24,408 bases of DNA from UBA9619 sp964630665 (GTDB taxonomy: Bacteria; Pseudomonadota; Gammaproteobacteria; Arenicellales; UBA868): assembly GCA_964630665.1 (NCBI GenBank), contig CAZVVN010000053.1, positions 1-24,408 on the forward strand, in the 5' to 3' direction. Below, piece by piece: positions 22,807 through 24,408 of the stretch; position 1 is the first letter of the stretch, and each line of letters begins with the position of its first letter. The notes below the pieces were generated by a model, which saw only the letters and a program-made list of their open reading frames with translations, did not search any database and was not told the DNA's origin. A program made the position numbers and the translations under genes.

Positions 22807-23582
22807 GCGAAGCCACTGCAGGTGACGGCAGGCTTGCCGGCAAAGTGGCCCTGATCACTGGCGCCGCGGATGGGATCGGCCGGGCCATCACCGAACAGTT
22901 CTCGGCCGAAGGCGCGGCCGTGGCGGTTACCGACATCAACGGCGAAGGGGCCGAAGCCGTTGCCGCGCGCATTCGTGCTGCCGGCCGCCAGGCGATGGCG
23001 ATCGCCTGTGACGTCAGTGAGTCGGGTGCTGTGCAGCACGCAGTGGAACAATGTGTGGCGAATTTCGGCTGCCTGACAACGGTGGTCGGCGGAGCGGCCG
23101 TGCTGACTCCGGTCGTACCCATCGACGCATTGTCGGAGGACGACTGGCAGCGTGCGCTCGACGTCAACCTGACCGGCTGTTTTCTGCTCTGCAAGCACGC
23201 AGTTCCCCACCTCAAAGCCGCCCAGGGAAGCTCGATCATCCTGATTGCCTCGCAGATGGCCCGGGTAGCGAGTGAAGGCCAGGCTGCCTACTGTGCCACC
23301 AAAGGCGCCCTGACCCAGCTGGCCAAGACAATGGCGCTGGACTATGCCGCCGACCGGATCCGCGTCAATACCCTGTCGCCCGGTGGCGTCGCCACCGGGC
23401 GGCTGGCAAAACGGTTTGGCAGCCTCGAGCAGGCGCAGCGGATCTGGGGCCCGAAACACCCGCTCGGGCGTTTGGGTGAACCCGAGGAAGTCGCGCGCAG
23501 CGCTGTTTTTCTGGCCAGCGAGGATTCGAGCTTCATGACCGGGTCTGACCTTCTGATCGATGGCGGCTACAGCGCCTGGTAA
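22803..23582 (+). CDS. Short-chain dehydrogenase/reductase (SDR)
   Basis: A 259-residue classical SDR. The cofactor motif T-G-A-A-D-G-I-G sits at 19-26, with D42/D44 after strand two suggesting NAD preference. D70 contacts adenine, N122 in V-N-L-T-G is the structural Asn, S150 in I-L-I-A-S, and Y163-x-x-x-K167 completes the tetrad. S-P-G-G-V-A-T is the usual post-catalytic loop, and the C-terminus D-G-G-Y-S-A-W is typical. The N-N-A-G element after strand four is replaced by V-G-G-A (95-98). It oxidises or reduces an alcohol/keto substrate. The start is TTG at 22803, overlapping the HNH stop by four bases (TTGA) with GGAGA upstream, so translation is probably coupled. Confidence 0.9.
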   Translation: MSEATAGDGRLAGKVALITGAADGIGRAITEQFSAEGAAVAVTDINGEGAEAVAARIRAAGRQAMAIACDVSESGAVQHAVEQCVANFGCLTTVVGGAAVLTPVVPIDALSEDDWQRALDVNLTGCFLLCKHAVPHLKAAQGSSIILIASQMARVASEGQAAYCATKGALTQLAKTMALDYAADRIRVNTLSPGGVATGRLAKRFGSLEQAQRIWGPKHPLGRLGEPEEVARSAVFLASEDSSFMTGSDLLIDGGYSAW

Positions 23583-23632
23583 CAGCTGAGTACAATCAGC
23601 ACCCGCCGCTTCCTGGAGATTGGCGAACCACA

Positions 23633-24160
23633 ATGACATCGGTTGTCGCACAGACCGAGCGGCTGATTCTGCGGCAGTTCCACTCTGGCGATCTTGACGC
23701 TCTTGCCGAAGTTCTCGGTGATGCGGACGTGATGGCCTTCAGTGTCACGGGGCCGCTCGCGCCCGCGCAGGTGCAGGAGAAAATCCAGAGTTACGGCACA
23801 CACTGGAGCCGGTGGGGTTATGGCCTGTGCGCCGTCGTTCATCGCCGCGACGACAAAGTGATCGGCTACTGCGGCCTGCAGCACTTCGACAACATCGGCG
23901 GCAGACAGGAGATAGAGGTCGGCTATCGCCTGAACCGGCAGTACTGGGGGTGCGGTTATGGGAGTGAAGCGGCCGGTGCCATCGTCGAGTTTGGCTTTGT
24001 TGCCCTGGGTCTTAAAAGAATGATCTCGATGATCGACCCCCGAAATCTTCGCTCCATCCGGGTCGCTGAGAAGATCGGCCTGCACTACGAGAAAGATGCG
24101 GACTGTGGCGGCTATGTCGACCGGATTTATGTTACCGAGCGCCGTGATATAGCCAGGTGA
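23633..24160 (+). CDS. GNAT-family N-acetyltransferase (RimJ/RimL-like)
   Basis: A 175-residue acetyltransferase. It opens T-E-R-L-I-L-R-Q-F (8-16), typical of RimJ/RimL-type members. The acetyl-CoA pyrophosphate loop is Y-W-G-C-G-Y-G-S-E at 104-112. The late P-R-N-L-R-S-I-R-V-A-E-K-I-G-L (136-150) matches the N-x-x-S-x-x-V-x-E-K-x-G-F element that contacts CoA. It would acetylate an amine on a protein N-terminus or small molecule. A T-G-G-A-G site precedes the ATG, 50 bases after the dehydrogenase gene, so the HNH, SDR and GNAT genes may form one transcript. Acceptor unknown. Confidence 0.9.
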   Translation: MTSVVAQTERLILRQFHSGDLDALAEVLGDADVMAFSVTGPLAPAQVQEKIQSYGTHWSRWGYGLCAVVHRRDDKVIGYCGLQHFDNIGGRQEIEVGYRLNRQYWGCGYGSEAAGAIVEFGFVALGLKRMISMIDPRNLRSIRVAEKIGLHYEKDADCGGYVDRIYVTERRDIAR

Positions 24161-24191
24161 GCCAGGCAGAAAGTTGGCCTGGTTGTTCAAC

Positions 24192-24240
24192 GACAGCTTT
24201 CCCGGTGTTGGCGCACCTGCCAGCCATCCCGGCTGTCCTT
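24192..24240 (+). terminator. Weak hairpin between convergent genes
   Basis: CAGCC-atccc-GGCTG (24221-24235) followed by TCCTTTAC can form a five-base-pair hairpin. An upstream GACAGC (24192-24197) could alternatively pair with GCTGTC (24232-24237). It lies between the acetyltransferase and the convergent BKACE gene, where a terminator is expected. The T run is poor. Confidence 0.25.
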
Positions 24241-24298
24241 TACGATAGCCGGCTCTGGGTTATCTGGGCAGAACGATCAAAACACCGTTCGGCCAAAC

Positions 24299-24408
24299 TC
24301 AACTAACACCGAGCATCCGGCGCGCATCGTCTGGTGAGGCGATCTGCCGCCCCATGGACTCGGCCTGCTCACGAACCCTGCGTACCAGATCGCTGTTGGT
24401 CGGCTGTC
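24299..24408 (-). CDS. C-terminal fragment of a BKACE-type (beta-keto acid cleavage) enzyme
   Basis: Only the last 35 residues are present; the gene enters from the right edge. They read Q-P-T-N-S-D-L-V-R-R-V-R-E-Q-A-E, then S-M-G-R-Q-I-A-S-P-D-D-A-R-R-M-L-G-V-S and a TGA stop. This pattern, S-N-x-x-L-V-x-R then L-G-R-x-I-A-T-P-x-E-A-R-x-x-L-G at the very C-terminus, is the usual ending of 3-keto-5-aminohexanoate cleavage (BKACE) proteins. These are zinc enzymes that split beta-keto acids with acetyl-CoA and occur in lysine and carnitine breakdown. With so little sequence the family is probable, not certain. Confidence 0.6.
   Translation of the reverse strand, partial: QPTNSDLVRRVREQAESMGRQIASPDDARRMLGVS

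Noticed and set aside
22656..23651. Minus-strand open frame of about 330 codons
   Set aside because: It is antisense to the SDR and HNH genes, which have clear motifs and ribosome sites. It is a product of GC-rich third-codon positions.

Overview
The window is about 24.4 kb of GC-rich bacterial DNA (blocks I counted by hand fall mostly between 55 and 70% GC). It is densely packed, with Shine-Dalgarno sites ahead of many genes. The families present (PotABCD-type transporter, YajD-type HNH protein, nu-type GST, OsmC, BVMO, BKACE) suggest a proteobacterium, and the YajD-like gene leans towards Gammaproteobacteria. I cannot name the species. There are no rRNA or tRNA genes, CRISPR arrays, transposases or phage genes, and no recognisable transcription-factor gene.

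Layout. (1) Minus strand, 7084 down to 1: an uptake-and-catabolism operon. The order is periplasmic amine-binding protein, a hairpin, ABC ATPase, two permeases, two different glutamine-synthetase-fold enzymes (probably gamma-glutamyl-amine ligases), and the start of a PhyH-type dioxygenase that runs off the left edge. (2) 7085-7292: divergent control region with a good sigma70-type promoter, an inverted-repeat operator candidate and a structured 5' leader for the transporter. (3) Plus strand, 7293-16000: Baeyer-Villiger-type monooxygenase overlapping a zinc alcohol dehydrogenase, a TMADH/OYE-like flavoenzyme with altered cluster and active-site residues, a lactate-racemase-like (DUF2088) protein, a lower-GC class II aldolase, and a methyltransferase with a degenerate alpha/beta-hydrolase front end. 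This run ends in a perfect 16-bp inverted repeat. (4) Minus strand, 17792-16036: nu-type GST and a D-2-hydroxyacid dehydrogenase. (5) Plus strand, 17883-20551: a second PhyH dioxygenase, an OsmC protein and a homocysteine-methyltransferase-family protein. (6) Minus strand, 22237-20624: acyl-CoA synthetase. (7) Plus strand, 22426-24160: HNH protein, overlapping SDR dehydrogenase, GNAT acetyltransferase. (8) The tail of a BKACE-type enzyme on the minus strand at the right edge.

Taken together this looks like a catabolic region for organic nitrogen or methylated compounds and hydroxy or keto acids. Amine-type uptake and gamma-glutamylation sit on one side. Demethylation or oxidation, alcohol and ketone oxidation, hydroxyacid and acyl-CoA steps lie on the other. 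The substrates are inferred from families, not shown by the sequence. No stretch over 300 bases lacks a gene. The largest gaps are 10037-10259, 7085-7292, 22238-22425, 19455-19612 and 24161-24298. In 19455-19612 I see nothing beyond the leader of the next gene.
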